This document shows positions 16,269 to 27,094 of a stretch of DNA of 64,000 nt, piece by piece. The notes below the pieces were generated by a model, which was given only the letters and a program-made list of their open reading frames with translations, did not search any database and was not told where the DNA came from. Location of the stretch: the NCBI GenBank assembly GCA_035465395.1, contig DATHRK010000026.1:3891-67890 (forward strand), in the 5' to 3' direction. The position numbers were made by a program, and so were the translations under genes. Every line of letters begins with the position of its first letter. Within the stretch, counting starts at the first letter, position 1. This stretch comes from DATHRK01 sp035465395. GTDB lineage: Bacteria; Gemmatimonadota; Gemmatimonadetes; Longimicrobiales; RSA9.

Positions 16269-17167
16269 GCGCCCGCCCCCCACAAGCCTTACACGGCCGC
16301 GTCCGCGACCTGCTCGGCGCCGAGCACCTCGCCTACACTCCTGTGGGCGGCGGCTGCATTGCGCATGCCGCACGCGTCGACGGGCCGGACGGGCCGCTGG
16401 CGTTCCTCAAATGGAGCCCGGCCGGCGATCCCGCCGCCGCCACCTACCCCGCCGAGGAAGTCGGCCTGGCGGCGCTCGCGGCGACGGGCGCGGTGAAGGT
16501 GCCGCGCGTGCTTGGCATCCTGTCCGTCGAAGGTGCGGCCGGCCTGTTACTCGAGTGGATGCCGCTCACCGCCCCCAGCGACGAGGCGTGGCGCCACTTC
16601 GGGGGGTCGTTGGCGCGGCTGCACGCCGTCCGTCCGGAGGCTCGGCCGGGCTGGCCGGACGACAACGCCCTCGGGCCGCTGCCCCAAACCAACGCGCCAG
16701 CCGACGGGTGGGGCGACTTCTGGTGGCGGCGCCGCCTCCTCCCTCAGATCGACCTCGCGGGGCCGCGTCTGGGTGCGTTGACGGGGCGGCTGCACGCGCT
16801 CGCAGGTCGTCTACCCGGGTTGCTGGATGAGGCCTTCGAGGCCGACGGGACCAGCCTCCTGCACGGCGACCTCTGGAGCGGCAACGTCCACTGGACGGCG
16901 GGCGGCGACGGGCCGCGCGCGGCCCTCATCGACCCGAGTACCTACTACGGCCACCGCGAGGTGGACCTGGCGATGGCGGCGCTGTTCGGCGGATTTCCCG
17001 CGCCGTTCTGGAGGGGGTACGAAGAGGAGCGGCCGCTACGGCCCGGGGCGTCGCGCCGCCGGCCCGCCTACCAGCTCTACTACCTCCTCGCGCACGTGAA
17101 CCTCTTCGGCGCGTCGTATCTGGGCCGGACGGCGGAGGCGGTGGCGGCGCTGGAAGCGGGCTCGTAG
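16265..17167 (+). CDS. Fructosamine kinase family protein
   Basis: This 300-residue protein belongs to the fructosamine/ketosamine-3-kinase family of aminoglycoside-phosphotransferase-like kinases. Visible motifs are AFLKWSP (ATP-binding Lys), LLLEWMPL (hinge), the catalytic loop LLHGDLWSGNVHW, the metal-binding LIDPSTYYGHREVDLAM and the family signature near GDFWWRRRLLPQ. It phosphorylates glucose- or ribulose-derived adducts on amines so that they decompose, repairing glycated proteins. It is coupled to the LMW phosphatase gene by a GTGA overlap; that phosphatase may remove phosphosugars that glycate proteins. Confidence 0.92.
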   Translation: MSARPPQALHGRVRDLLGAEHLAYTPVGGGCIAHAARVDGPDGPLAFLKWSPAGDPAAATYPAEEVGLAALAATGAVKVPRVLGILSVEGAAGLLLEWMPLTAPSDEAWRHFGGSLARLHAVRPEARPGWPDDNALGPLPQTNAPADGWGDFWWRRRLLPQIDLAGPRLGALTGRLHALAGRLPGLLDEAFEADGTSLLHGDLWSGNVHWTAGGDGPRAALIDPSTYYGHREVDLAMAALFGGFPAPFWRGYEEERPLRPGASRRRPAYQLYYLLAHVNLFGASYLGRTAEAVAALEAGS

Positions 17168-17188
17168 GGATCGCGGGCGCGCCGGGGA

Positions 17189-18376
17189 TCAGGCCGTCGC
17201 GCCGACCAGCGCCTGAGCCAGCAGGCGGACCCCTTCGCGCAGGTCCTCATCGGACGCCGCGAAGGACAGGCGGGCGTAGCGGTCGTCGCCGAAGGCCGCC
17301 CCGGGAACCACCGCGACGCCGGCGCTCTCCAGCAGCCGCGTGCACACGCTCACCGAGTCCGGCGTCGCGTCGTCGAAGAAGTCGTCGATGCGGAAGAACA
17401 GGTAGAACGCGCCCTCGGGCTCGATGTACCCGACGCCGGGCAGGTGCTCCGGGAAATCCGCGAGCAGGGCGTCCCGACGCCGCGCGAACGTCTCGCATAG
17501 CGCGGCGACAGCGCGGTCCTGCGTCGGCGGATCGCCGTACGCGGCGACCGCGGCCCACTGCGACATCGTCGCCGCGGACGTCGTGATGTGGGACTGCACC
17601 GCGGCCATCTTCCGCGCCAACTCGGGGGCGCTGTGCGTGAAGCCGATGCGCCAGCCCGTCATGGCGAAGGCCTTCGACGCGCCGTTGATCACCACGACGC
17701 GCTCCAGCAGGTCCGGATCCAGGTCCAGCATGCCGGGCGCGCGCTCGGCGACGAAGCAGATGCGGGCGTAGATCTCGTCGCTCAGGATCCAGACGTCGCG
17801 TTCGTGCGCCCAGCGCGCGATCTCCCGGAGCTCGTCCAAGCGGTGCACCGTGCCGGCCGGGTTCGACGGCGAGTTCAGCAGCAGCCCGCGCACCGACGGG
17901 TCCCAGGCGCGCTCCAGCGCGTCCACGTCGACCTTCCCGCTCCCCGGCGGGTCCACCTCGACGGGCTCTGCGCGCGCGAGCCGCACCAGGTAGGGGTAGC
18001 TCGTCCAGTAGGGCCTGGGCACCAGCACCCGGTCCCCGGGCCCGAAGAGCGTGAACATTGCGTTGAAGAGCGACTGCTTGGCGCCGGCGGACACCACGAT
18101 CCCATCGGCCGAGGCGGGCGCCGGGTACTGCCGCGCCAGGTCCGACGCGATGGCGGCGCGCAGCTCCGGAATGCCCGCCGCGGGAGCGTACCGGGTCTTG
18201 CCGGCGCGGATCGCCTCCACGCCGGCCTCGCGGATGTACTCCGGCGTCCCCGAGTCCGGCTGGCCGGCGCTCAGGTCGATGATCGACCGCCCCTGGGCCC
18301 GCAATTCGCCGGCGCGGGCGGCCACGGCGAGCGTGGCGGAAGGACGGATCGGCTGCACGTTCTCGCTGAAGTTCAC
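17189..18376 (-). CDS. Class I/II pyridoxal-phosphate aminotransferase (aspartate-type)
   Basis: About 395 residues. It is a fold-type I aminotransferase of the Ib group: IIDLSAGQPDSGTPEYIREA, TRYAPAAGIPELRAAIA, NSPSNPAGTV, WILSDEIYARI and the PLP-lysine motif NGASKAFAMTGWRIGF. An Arg near the C-terminus (RYARLSFA) would bind the substrate carboxylate. The likely reaction is aspartate or prephenate transamination, but the substrate cannot be fixed by sight. The open frame extends 60 codons upstream without family resemblance; the GTG at 18376 (reading VNFSENVQPIRPS) matches the usual N-terminus. Confidence 0.9.
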   Translation of the reverse strand: MNFSENVQPIRPSATLAVAARAGELRAQGRSIIDLSAGQPDSGTPEYIREAGVEAIRAGKTRYAPAAGIPELRAAIASDLARQYPAPASADGIVVSAGAKQSLFNAMFTLFGPGDRVLVPRPYWTSYPYLVRLARAEPVEVDPPGSGKVDVDALERAWDPSVRGLLLNSPSNPAGTVHRLDELREIARWAHERDVWILSDEIYARICFVAERAPGMLDLDPDLLERVVVINGASKAFAMTGWRIGFTHSAPELARKMAAVQSHITTSAATMSQWAAVAAYGDPPTQDRAVAALCETFARRRDALLADFPEHLPGVGYIEPEGAFYLFFRIDDFFDDATPDSVSVCTRLLESAGVAVVPGAAFGDDRYARLSFAASDEDLREGVRLLAQALVGATA

Positions 18377-18546
18377 GGGCTGAATATGCCCGCCCGACGG
18401 CGTCCACGACAGGCTGCCCCGGGTTGCCGCGCCCGCTCCGTCCGGAGAGATTGCGAACCCCACGGTGCCCGCCTCGACGCGGGCGCGCGCGGGCCCCCCG
18501 GGCGGCGCGCCCGGCCACGGCAATCGACGCTCAGCCGAATCGACGG

Positions 18547-18837
18547 ATGGCCGCATACGAACGCATGACCGCGATGCCAGCGGGTCACATCCTCACTGCA
18601 GCGAGCGCGTTCCTGAGCGGGCGCATTCCGCTCGAGGAAACCGCCCGCGACGACCATTCCGTCACGCTGTCCGGAGGCGACGGGACGGTCGAGATCGTCG
18701 TGCACGCGCACGGGCTGTCGACCGCCGTGGAGGCGCGCACCGACCAGCTTCGCACGTCCCGCATCGACATCGAGACGCAGCACTTCCTCAACGAGCTCCC
18801 CTACGAGCCCGGCGACCGACCCGGCGGAGGCGCGTGA
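18547..18837 (+). CDS. Small acidic protein, unknown, first gene of the pseudo-helicase operon
   Basis: A 96-residue frame from the ATG at 18547 (ATGs at 18565 and 18574 are alternatives). It contains LTAASAFLSGRIPLEET, SVTLSGGDGTVEIVVHAHG and DIETQHFLNELPYEPGD, which suggests a small alpha/beta domain without membrane segments. No family is recognised. Its TGA overlaps the GTG start of the degenerate DEAD-box gene, which in turn overlaps the histidine kinase gene, so the three are very likely made together. Third-position G/C bias supports coding. Confidence 0.65.
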   Translation: MAAYERMTAMPAGHILTAASAFLSGRIPLEETARDDHSVTLSGGDGTVEIVVHAHGLSTAVEARTDQLRTSRIDIETQHFLNELPYEPGDRPGGGA

Positions 18838-20447
18838 GCGGCTTCGACGATCTCGGACTCGGCGGGGCCCTCCTGGACGCCGTTGAGCGGCAGGGCTGGG
18901 ACCGCCCCACCCCGCTGCAGGAGACCGCTTACGCGGTGCTCCGGCGCGGCGGCAACGGCGTGCTGTGGGCGTCGTCGGGCGCGGGGCTCGTGGGCGCCTA
19001 CGCTCTGCCGCTGCTGAGCGCACTGGGCGAGGATGCCGGCGAGGCATCGGCCGCCGCCGGGGAAGGCGAGAGCGCTGGCGGCGAGAGGGCAGACCACGAG
19101 CACGCCGGCGGCCCTCGCGCGCTCGTGCTGACGCCGACCCCGGACCGGGCCGAGCACGTCGCGACCGCCATCGGCCGGCTGGCGGCGGGCACCGGGATAC
19201 GCGTCGCGGCGCTGTCGGAGGGCTGGCCCGACGCGACGCGCGCCGGGCTCGTCGTAGGGGACGTCGCCGAGGTCGCGCGCAGGATTTCCCGGTCCGCGCT
19301 GAAGCTGGAAGCGGTGACCGCGGTCGTGATCGAGGGGGCCGAGGCGGTGGCCGGCGCCCCCGCGCTGGACACCGTGATCGCCGCCCTGCCGCCGGCGGCC
19401 CAGAGGATCGTCACCGCGGCCGACGACGACCCCCGGACCCGCGAGCTCATCGAGCGCGTCGCGCCGCGCGCGATGGGGATTCCGCCGCGCTCGGAGGTGA
19501 CCGCGGCGCACGGGACGACCACCACCGCGCACTACCTGGTGGTCGCGGAGGATGGACGCGCCGGGGCGATCGCGCGGCTGGAGCAGGCCGCGGGTCCGGG
19601 CATCACCGTCCACACCCGGAGCGAGGCCCGCGCGGAAGCTCTGCGCGAGGCGCTGGCGGCGCGGGGCTTCGCCGCCGTGGCCGAGGGGGCGAGCCTGCGG
19701 GTCGGCGGGGAGGAGGGCGAGGCCGCCTTCGTCGTCAGCGCCGACGTGCCCGCGGATGCAGAGACCTTCTCCGAGCGCCACGCCGACGGCGGGCTGGTGC
19801 TGGTGGCTGCCCGCGAGCTCGCCCACGCGCGGCGGGCCGCGGCCGTCGCGGGGATCGCGCTGCGGCCGCGGCCGACCGCGCCCCGCGACGACGTGGCCGA
19901 CGCCCTGACGACGTTCCGCGGCCGCGTAGAGCGCGCGTTGGAGGAAGAAGACCTGGATGCGCAGACGCTCGTGCTGGCGCCGCTCGTGGAGGAGCACGGC
20001 CCGCTCCAGGTGGCCGCGGCGCTGTCCGCGCTGGTCCGGCGCAGGCCGGTTGCCTCGGACGGTGCGGACGCCGGGGACCCGCCCGCCCGCGCCCCCGAGG
20101 CACGCGCTGCACCGGCGGCCGCCGGTGCTCCCCGGGCCGCCGCTCCCGCGCCCCGCTCCGAGCCCGCGTTCCGCCGCATCTTCATCAGCGTGGGGCGCAA
20201 GGACGGCGCCGGCCCCGGTGACATCGTCGGCGCGATAGCGGGCGAGACGGGGGTGGCGGGAGACAGGATCGGACGGATCGAGATGGCCGAGACCCACGCC
20301 ATCGTCGAGATCGCCAGCGACGACGCGCGCCGCGTCATCGACGCGCTGAACGGCACGACGATCCGGGGGCGTTCGGTCCGCGTCGACTTCGACCGTCCCC
20401 GTCGCAGCAGGCCAGAGAGGCGGATGCGCACGCCGGGATCGCGATGA
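18834..20447 (+). CDS. Degenerate DEAD-box protein with DbpA-type RNA-binding domain
   Basis: A 537-residue protein laid out like DEAD-box helicase DbpA/CsdA but with ATPase motifs lost. The Q-motif is intact (FDDLGLGGALLDAVERQGWD then PTPLQ). Motif I should read AxTGxGKT but is ASSGAGLVGAYALP (Lys and Thr gone). Motif Ia is PTPDRAEH instead of PTRELA; motif II is IEGAEAV instead of DEAD; motif III is TAADD instead of SAT. The second RecA lobe (about 230-420) lacks the Arg motifs. The C-terminal 75 residues (FRRIFISVGRKDGAGPGDIV, VEIASDDARRVIDALNG, RSVRVDFDRPRR) form a clear DbpA RNA-binding domain. It probably binds structured RNA without unwinding. Both ends overlap neighbouring genes. Confidence 0.85.
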   Translation: MSGFDDLGLGGALLDAVERQGWDRPTPLQETAYAVLRRGGNGVLWASSGAGLVGAYALPLLSALGEDAGEASAAAGEGESAGGERADHEHAGGPRALVLTPTPDRAEHVATAIGRLAAGTGIRVAALSEGWPDATRAGLVVGDVAEVARRISRSALKLEAVTAVVIEGAEAVAGAPALDTVIAALPPAAQRIVTAADDDPRTRELIERVAPRAMGIPPRSEVTAAHGTTTTAHYLVVAEDGRAGAIARLEQAAGPGITVHTRSEARAEALREALAARGFAAVAEGASLRVGGEEGEAAFVVSADVPADAETFSERHADGGLVLVAARELAHARRAAAVAGIALRPRPTAPRDDVADALTTFRGRVERALEEEDLDAQTLVLAPLVEEHGPLQVAAALSALVRRRPVASDGADAGDPPARAPEARAAPAAAGAPRAAAPAPRSEPAFRRIFISVGRKDGAGPGDIVGAIAGETGVAGDRIGRIEMAETHAIVEIASDDARRVIDALNGTTIRGRSVRVDFDRPRRSRPERRMRTPGSR

Positions 20448-22024
20448 GCGAGCCAGCTCCGGACGAGGCCGCGCCCGACACCGCCGCGGCGGAGGCCGAC
20501 GCGACGGAGGCCGACGCGGGCGCGAGCCGGGCCAGCCCCGCACCCCCCTCGGAGATGGAGATCGCGAGCGAGCTCGCGCACGCCTTCCTCACCGCCTCGA
20601 ACCCGCTGGAAGTCTATCGCCTGGCCCTCTCCCGCGTGACGCCTCTGGTCGGCGCCCAGTTCAGCTCGGTGTTCCTGCGCGATCCAGCGGACCGCGATCT
20701 TCTGAAGCTCTCCTGCGCCCACAACTGGCCGCAGTCCGCGGCCATGTTCCTGGGGCAGCTGCGGGTACGGGTCGGCCGCGGTCCGACCGGCAAGGCGGTG
20801 GCCGAGCTCGGCGCCGTCGAGGTGCCCGACGTGTTCGCCGACCCGGCGCTGCGAGAGTGGTGGGAGCCGGCGCGGGAGCTGGGGTTCACGTCGATGATCT
20901 GTCTGCCCCTGGAGGTCGGCGGCGCGGCCGAGGGTGCGCTCAGCTTCTATTTCGCCGAGGCCCACGAGTTCAATGCGGACGAGCGCAGGCTGCTGTCGCT
21001 GATCGCGACACAGCTCGCCGCCACCGCCGAGAAGGCGCACCTGATCGAGGACCTCCGCTCGGCCAACCGGGCCCTGCGGCACCAGAACGAGGAGCTCGGC
21101 CGCAAGGTCCGGGACGCCAACACCTCCCGGCAGCTCAAGAACGAGTTCCTGGCCAACATCAGCCACGAGCTCCGCACCCCGCTGACGGCGATCCTCGGCT
21201 ACACGTACCTGCTGAAGTCGGCCAGCGCCGGCGAGATGAACGAGAAGCAGCTCGCCGCGGTCGGCAAGATCGACCGCTCGGCCGGCATCCTGCTGCGCCT
21301 GATCGGCGATCTGTTGGAGCTGTCCCAGCTCAAGCTCGGGCGCGTGCCGGTGAATCTCCGGGTAGTCGACGCCGGCGACATCGCGCGCAAAGCGCTGGAG
21401 GCCGTAGAGGCTGACGACCAGGCGGTGCCGTTCCGGTACGAGCACCCCGAGGGCCCGCTTCCCCTGCAGACCGACGGGGACAAGGCGCAGAAGGTGCTGG
21501 AGAACCTCCTCTCCAACGCCTTCAAGTTCACCCTCGATGGGTCGGTCACCCTCACGCTGCGCGTCACCGAGGACCGCGCTGCCGCTTTGGGAGGCGGGGC
21601 TGAAGCCGATATCCGGCCGGCTCCTTCGCGTTGGGTGGAATGGGAAGTCGCCGACACCGGGATCGGCATCCCGCCGGAGAAGCTGAACACGATCTTCGAT
21701 GAATTCCGCCAGGTCGATGGCAGCTCCACGCGGCTCTACGGTGGGACCGGCCTGGGACTGGCTCTGTGCTTGCGGATAGCCCGCCTGCTGAACGGCGAAG
21801 TGACCGTCGATAGCCAGCAGGGTGAGGGCTCCCGTTTCACCCTCCGGCTGCCGATCGAGGGCTCGCCGCTCCCGTATCGGGATGCGGTCGACCCTCCTCC
21901 GGGCATCCCGACCCGAGAGACGAGCGGCCCGGGATCCGGGCTCGCGCAGCCGGCGGTAGCGAACGCGCCGTCGGTCCCGCCGCCGGGGCCGCCCGGGTCG
22001 CGCGAAATGAGGGCGCAGGAGTAG
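20444..22024 (+). CDS. Soluble GAF-domain sensor histidine kinase
   Basis: A 526-residue cytoplasmic kinase without membrane segments. An acidic Ala-rich leader (1-35) precedes a GAF domain (about 45-205), a short coiled coil, HisKA (about 225-295) with the H-box FLANISHELRTPLTAILGYT (phosphorylated His about 241), and HATPase_c (about 340-485) with N-box VLENLLSNAFKFT, G1 VADTGIGIPPEKL, F-box and G2 GTGLGLALCL. A proline-rich tail ends the protein. No response regulator is adjacent, so the partner is elsewhere. The ATG overlaps the stop of the degenerate DEAD-box gene (ATGA), tying the kinase to an RNA-binding protein. Confidence 0.93.
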   Translation: MSEPAPDEAAPDTAAAEADATEADAGASRASPAPPSEMEIASELAHAFLTASNPLEVYRLALSRVTPLVGAQFSSVFLRDPADRDLLKLSCAHNWPQSAAMFLGQLRVRVGRGPTGKAVAELGAVEVPDVFADPALREWWEPARELGFTSMICLPLEVGGAAEGALSFYFAEAHEFNADERRLLSLIATQLAATAEKAHLIEDLRSANRALRHQNEELGRKVRDANTSRQLKNEFLANISHELRTPLTAILGYTYLLKSASAGEMNEKQLAAVGKIDRSAGILLRLIGDLLELSQLKLGRVPVNLRVVDAGDIARKALEAVEADDQAVPFRYEHPEGPLPLQTDGDKAQKVLENLLSNAFKFTLDGSVTLTLRVTEDRAAALGGGAEADIRPAPSRWVEWEVADTGIGIPPEKLNTIFDEFRQVDGSSTRLYGGTGLGLALCLRIARLLNGEVTVDSQQGEGSRFTLRLPIEGSPLPYRDAVDPPPGIPTRETSGPGSGLAQPAVANAPSVPPPGPPGSREMRAQE

Positions 22025-22066
22025 GTTGGGCGGTCGCTCACTGTAACGAACTCAACCCCCGAGGCC

Positions 22067-23807
<1,741 letters not shown>

Positions 23808-23821
<14 letters not shown>

Positions 23822-25193
23822 TCCGAGGTGGGTGCTGCCGGCGCTCGTGATGGCGAGCGTGGCGTGCAGCGATCCGGTCCGTCCGACTCCCGCCGAGCCG
23901 GGCATGGACGTCATCATCGATTCCGATCCCTCGGGCGCCGACGTCGTGCTCGACGGCATCGCCACGGGGCAGACCACGCCCGCGACCCTCAGCGGCCTCA
24001 CCGCGACGTCCCACACGGCGCTCCTGTCGGCGGACTCCAACGGGGTGCGCTACGAGGTGAGCGTGAGCTTCGTGCCGTCGACCGATTCGGTCACTTCCTT
24101 CACGGCGCCGCTGGGCTTCCGCTGCTTCGGCTCGCCGTGCGGCGGGACCGAGCACACGGCCGGCGACCTCCGCTTCTTCACGCGGCCGAACGGCTCCCTC
24201 CTCTACGCCGGGGGGAATCAGGAGCTGTTCTGGCCCGCGTCGAGCACGCAGAATTTCTACGTCGCTGCGGGCATGCCGATGTTCGTCGGGATCGACTCCC
24301 GCGGCGACACCGCGGCGATCGGCCAGTACGACGGCACCATGCTGTACGGCCGCCCGGCGAGGGAGATCGAGGAGGCCCCCTTCGCGCTGCGCCAGTCGGC
24401 CTGGTACCTGCCGCCGGCCGCGGTCGCGTCGATGAACGTGAGCCGGGGTATCCGCGGCATCGAGGTCGACGAGGAGGTGATCGGCGGCCCGGAGGCCCCC
24501 GACGCTCTCCTCCTCCGCCTGACGTTCACCAACGTCACGGACCAGCCGGCCTACGTGCTGGCGGACCCGTTGGCGACCGGCAGCATCAGCTACTCCGACG
24601 TATGGATCGGATTCGCGCTGGACGCCGACGTGGGGGTGTCCGAGGACGACCTCGTCGGCTACGACGCCGACCCCTCGCGCCGGATGGCCTACATCTACGA
24701 CTCCGATTTCTCCGAGGCCTCGTTCTCCCCGGATTGGAGCGCACGCCCCGGGCTGATCGGCATCCGCGTCGCCGAGGCTCCCGCCGGCACGAGCGTGCGG
24801 ATGAACGCGTGGCCACGGGTCCTCGACTGGAAGGCGAACGCCCTGCGGGCGCTGGAGGTCGGCGGGTTGGGGTTCGCCGCGGAGCCGTCGGGCTTCGCGT
24901 GGGTCACCGCGAGCGGCGCGCGGGACGTGCATCCGGACCCGGCGATCGGCATCCAGCCCACCGCCGTCGACGACTACCGGATCGTGGTGTCGGCGGGCCC
25001 GCTGTCCCTCGCGCCGGGGGAATCGGCGTCGGTGGCGGTGCTGCTGGCGATCGCCGAGCCCACGCCGGGCACGTTCGTCTCCGGGACGCCGGTGGCGCCG
25101 GGCGACCCCGCCGACACGGGACGGCCGCTGTTCGCCATCGCGGCGGGCCTGAGGGACGCCTTCGTGGCGGCGGAGGCGTTGCTGACGCGCTGA
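23808..25193 (+). CDS. PEGA-domain lipoprotein, unknown
   Basis: A 461-residue protein with a lipoprotein-like start (VLPALVMASVAC). A PEGA-type carbohydrate/surface-layer domain follows at about 32-75: MDVIIDSDPSGADVVLDGIATGQTTPATLSGL. The remaining 380 residues are strand-rich with no motif I know, including FYVAAGMPMFVGIDSRGDTAAIGQYDGTMLYG and DALLLRLTFTNVTDQPAYVL. It likely sits on the outer face of the envelope. It overlaps the peptide transporter gene by 14 bases and may be translated with it. Function unknown. Confidence 0.72.
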
Positions 25194-25212
25194 GGCCGGA
25201 TCTCCGCGGGTC

Positions 25213-25233
25213 GGGCGCCTCGTCTCGGCGCCC
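25213..25233. terminator. Hairpin between convergent genes, possible bidirectional terminator
   Basis: Perfect 7-base arms GGGCGCC (25213-25219) and GGCGCCC (25227-25233) enclose a 7-base loop between two converging genes. Flanking GCGGGTCG (25206-25213) and CGACCCGC (25254-25261) can pair as an outer stem. There is no T run, so intrinsic termination is uncertain. Confidence 0.4.
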
Positions 25234-25293
25234 CGCGGGGCCGCGCTTCGTCGCGACCCGCCGCGGATCGGCGCAGCGGACTCGACGCGCGCC

Positions 25294-25833
25294 TCAGCGC
25301 ATGCGGCGCTTGAGCTCCTCCAGGCGCTCTTCCGCAGCGCGCTCCCTGCGCTCGTCCTCGAGCCGGCCGAAGTCGGCCGCGTCCGGATCGGGACCCGCAC
25401 CCACCCCCGTGGGCGCTGCGTCGCCGAGGCTGTCGGGACGCTCCCGCACCTCCAGGAGCGCGGCCTCCATCTCCTCGACGTCGCGGCCCAGCAGCGACTC
25501 CTCCTGCTCGATCAGGTCCACCCGGCGGGCCAGGATGTCGGCGCGTTCGCGGTGGCGCGCCGCGTAGCGGCCGGCGATCTCGGCCGTCTCCTCGTCCTCG
25601 ATCTCGCGGGCCATGCGCTCCCGCCGCAGGCAGATCTCCTCCTGCTCGCGCTCGTGCGCGCGCCGGTTCCGGTAGCGAACGCGTTCGTCCGCCAGGCGTC
25701 GCAATTCCCCGCGGGCCGAGGCCAGCTCGCGCTGCATGACGCGGATCTGGGGGTGGCCGTCGCCGCCCTCCTGGAGCTCGTCCCAGAAGTTCTGCACCGC
25801 CTGCCGCCAGGCGGAGCGCAGGTCGTCGAACAT
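25294..25833 (-). CDS. Charged coiled-coil protein, unknown
   Basis: A 179-residue, highly charged protein, mostly long alpha helix with heptad character (about 30-135: RVMQRELASARGELRRLADE, REQEEICLRRERMAREIEDE, LARRVDLIEQEESLLGRDVE) and an Arg/Glu-rich C-terminus. The N-terminus MFDDLRSAWRQAVQNFWDEL is amphipathic. There is no signal peptide or membrane helix. It resembles no enzyme; such proteins are often structural or scaffold factors. It lies 54 bases after the topoisomerase gene on the same strand and may be in its transcript. The long frame that continues upstream of 25833 overlaps the topoisomerase gene and is discarded. Confidence 0.7.
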   Translation of the reverse strand: MFDDLRSAWRQAVQNFWDELQEGGDGHPQIRVMQRELASARGELRRLADERVRYRNRRAHEREQEEICLRRERMAREIEDEETAEIAGRYAARHRERADILARRVDLIEQEESLLGRDVEEMEAALLEVRERPDSLGDAAPTGVGAGPDPDAADFGRLEDERRERAAEERLEELKRRMR

Positions 25834-25886
25834 GCGCCTACGGTATCGCCGCCCGCGGGAAGGAACAACGCGCCCGGCGCGGGGCT

Positions 25887-26894
25887 TCAGCCGTGCCGTT
25901 CCAGAAAGCGCAGGAGCGCTCCCTCCTCCGGGTAGCACGTGACCGGCTCCTCGGCGGGGATTTCGCGGGGCTCCCGCCGCATGAGCTTCTCCATCGTCCG
26001 CCCGTGCTCCTCGTACTGCTGCAGGACGGCGGGGTGGATGTAGGAGGAACGGGTGACCGCAGGGGTGTTGCCCAGCTCGCTGGCCACCAGGCGGCAGCAG
26101 AGCACGACGTTGGAGGTCGCCTCCGTGGGCTTCGACGCCGGGCCCAGGTCCGCCAGGATGGTGGCGGCCCGGGCGGTCGCGCCGAGGGTGCGGAAGTCCT
26201 TCGCGGAGAAGCCCTCGCCGAGGATGTCGCGGAGGTAGCGGTTCACCCCTGCCGCGGTGACGCGCTGCACGGAGCGGTCGGACGCGCGGTACTGGAACAG
26301 GCGGTCGCCCGGCAGCCGGCGTATCGATCGGATGATCTCCACCAGAGGCGTGTCGGCGACGATGCGGAACTGCCGCTTCGAGCCCTTGCCGATGTAGCTG
26401 AATACCAGGTCGTTTCCGCGCACCGTCAGGTGCTTCTTGCGCAGCGTGGCGATGCCGAAGGTGCCGTTGCGCTCGGCGTAGCGTTCGCCGCCCACCCGGA
26501 AGAAGCCCCGGCTCATCAGCCGCACCACCGTGGCCATCACCTGGTCGCGCCCCGCCCCACGCTTGGCGAGGTGCGCGTTGGTGCGCGCCCGCATCGTGGG
26601 GAGCGACCGGAGCAGTCGCACGGTGCGCGCCCACTTCCGCCGCTCCCGCTCGCCGACGTGGTCGTCGCTGTAGATGTACTGGCGGCGGCCCGCGTCGTCG
26701 GTGCCCCACGCCTGGATGGGCCGGGCGGCGTCGGGGGAGATGTGGACGTCGCGCCAGCCCGGCGGGATGGCCATGTCGGCGATGCGGGCCAGCCCGCCCA
26801 CCGAGCGCAGCTCGCCGCCGTCGACCTTCAGGTACCGGAAGCCGTCGCCCTCGGCGGGAACGCGCGTCCACCACGTGTGATCCTGGACGTCCAT
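25887..26894 (-). CDS. DNA topoisomerase IB (bacterial, poxvirus-like)
   Basis: A 335-residue type IB topoisomerase. The N-domain starts with WWTRVPAEGDGFRYLKVDGG and IPPGWRDVHISPD. The catalytic domain holds the active-site set: an Arg in the ERNGTFGIATLRKKH block, Lys in YIGKGSKRQFRI, an Arg in FSAKDFRTLGATARAA, and the nucleophilic Tyr about 285 in SSYIHPAVLQQYEEH. It relaxes supercoils through a 3'-phosphotyrosine intermediate without ATP. Homologues occur scattered among bacteria. It is divergent from csoR, sharing a 200-base intergenic region; the ATG at 26894 has no strong ribosome site. Confidence 0.94.
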   Translation of the reverse strand: MDVQDHTWWTRVPAEGDGFRYLKVDGGELRSVGGLARIADMAIPPGWRDVHISPDAARPIQAWGTDDAGRRQYIYSDDHVGERERRKWARTVRLLRSLPTMRARTNAHLAKRGAGRDQVMATVVRLMSRGFFRVGGERYAERNGTFGIATLRKKHLTVRGNDLVFSYIGKGSKRQFRIVADTPLVEIIRSIRRLPGDRLFQYRASDRSVQRVTAAGVNRYLRDILGEGFSAKDFRTLGATARAATILADLGPASKPTEATSNVVLCCRLVASELGNTPAVTRSSYIHPAVLQQYEEHGRTMEKLMRREPREIPAEEPVTCYPEEGALLRFLERHG

Positions 26895-26960
26895 GGACGC
26901 GCGATGTCCAGCAAGGGCCGGGCCGCGCCCGCCGACCCCGGGCGCCGGCCCTCCGACCCG

Positions 26961-26989
26961 TTGACATACCCCCAGGGGGTATATAACAT
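26961..26989 (+). promoter_or_regulatory. csoR-copA promoter
   Basis: TTGACA (26961-26966), 17-base spacer, TAACAT (26984-26989). The spacer is almost filled by the CsoR-type operator, so a bound repressor would block RNA polymerase directly. Confidence 0.8.
26966..26982. promoter_or_regulatory. CsoR-type copper operator
   Basis: The perfect palindrome ATACCCCC-A-GGGGGTAT matches the known CsoR-family operator style (TACCCC...GGGGTA). It lies between the -35 and -10 hexamers of the operon that encodes CsoR itself, predicting autorepression relieved by Cu(I). Confidence 0.85.
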
Positions 26990-27094
26990 CCACGGCATCG
27001 ACCCCCTCCCGGGGTGGCCGTGAAGACCAGTTCCCACGGCCACGGATCGCCTGAGAGCGCGAGTGGAGGGGCAACCGGGCACGACGGAGGACCG

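Noticed and set aside
27014..27094. Longer N-terminus for CsoR from the GTG at 27014
   Set aside because: It has no ribosome site and would add a Gly/His/Ser-rich stretch not seen in the family; the GTG at 27095 has GGAGG. It cannot be fully excluded.
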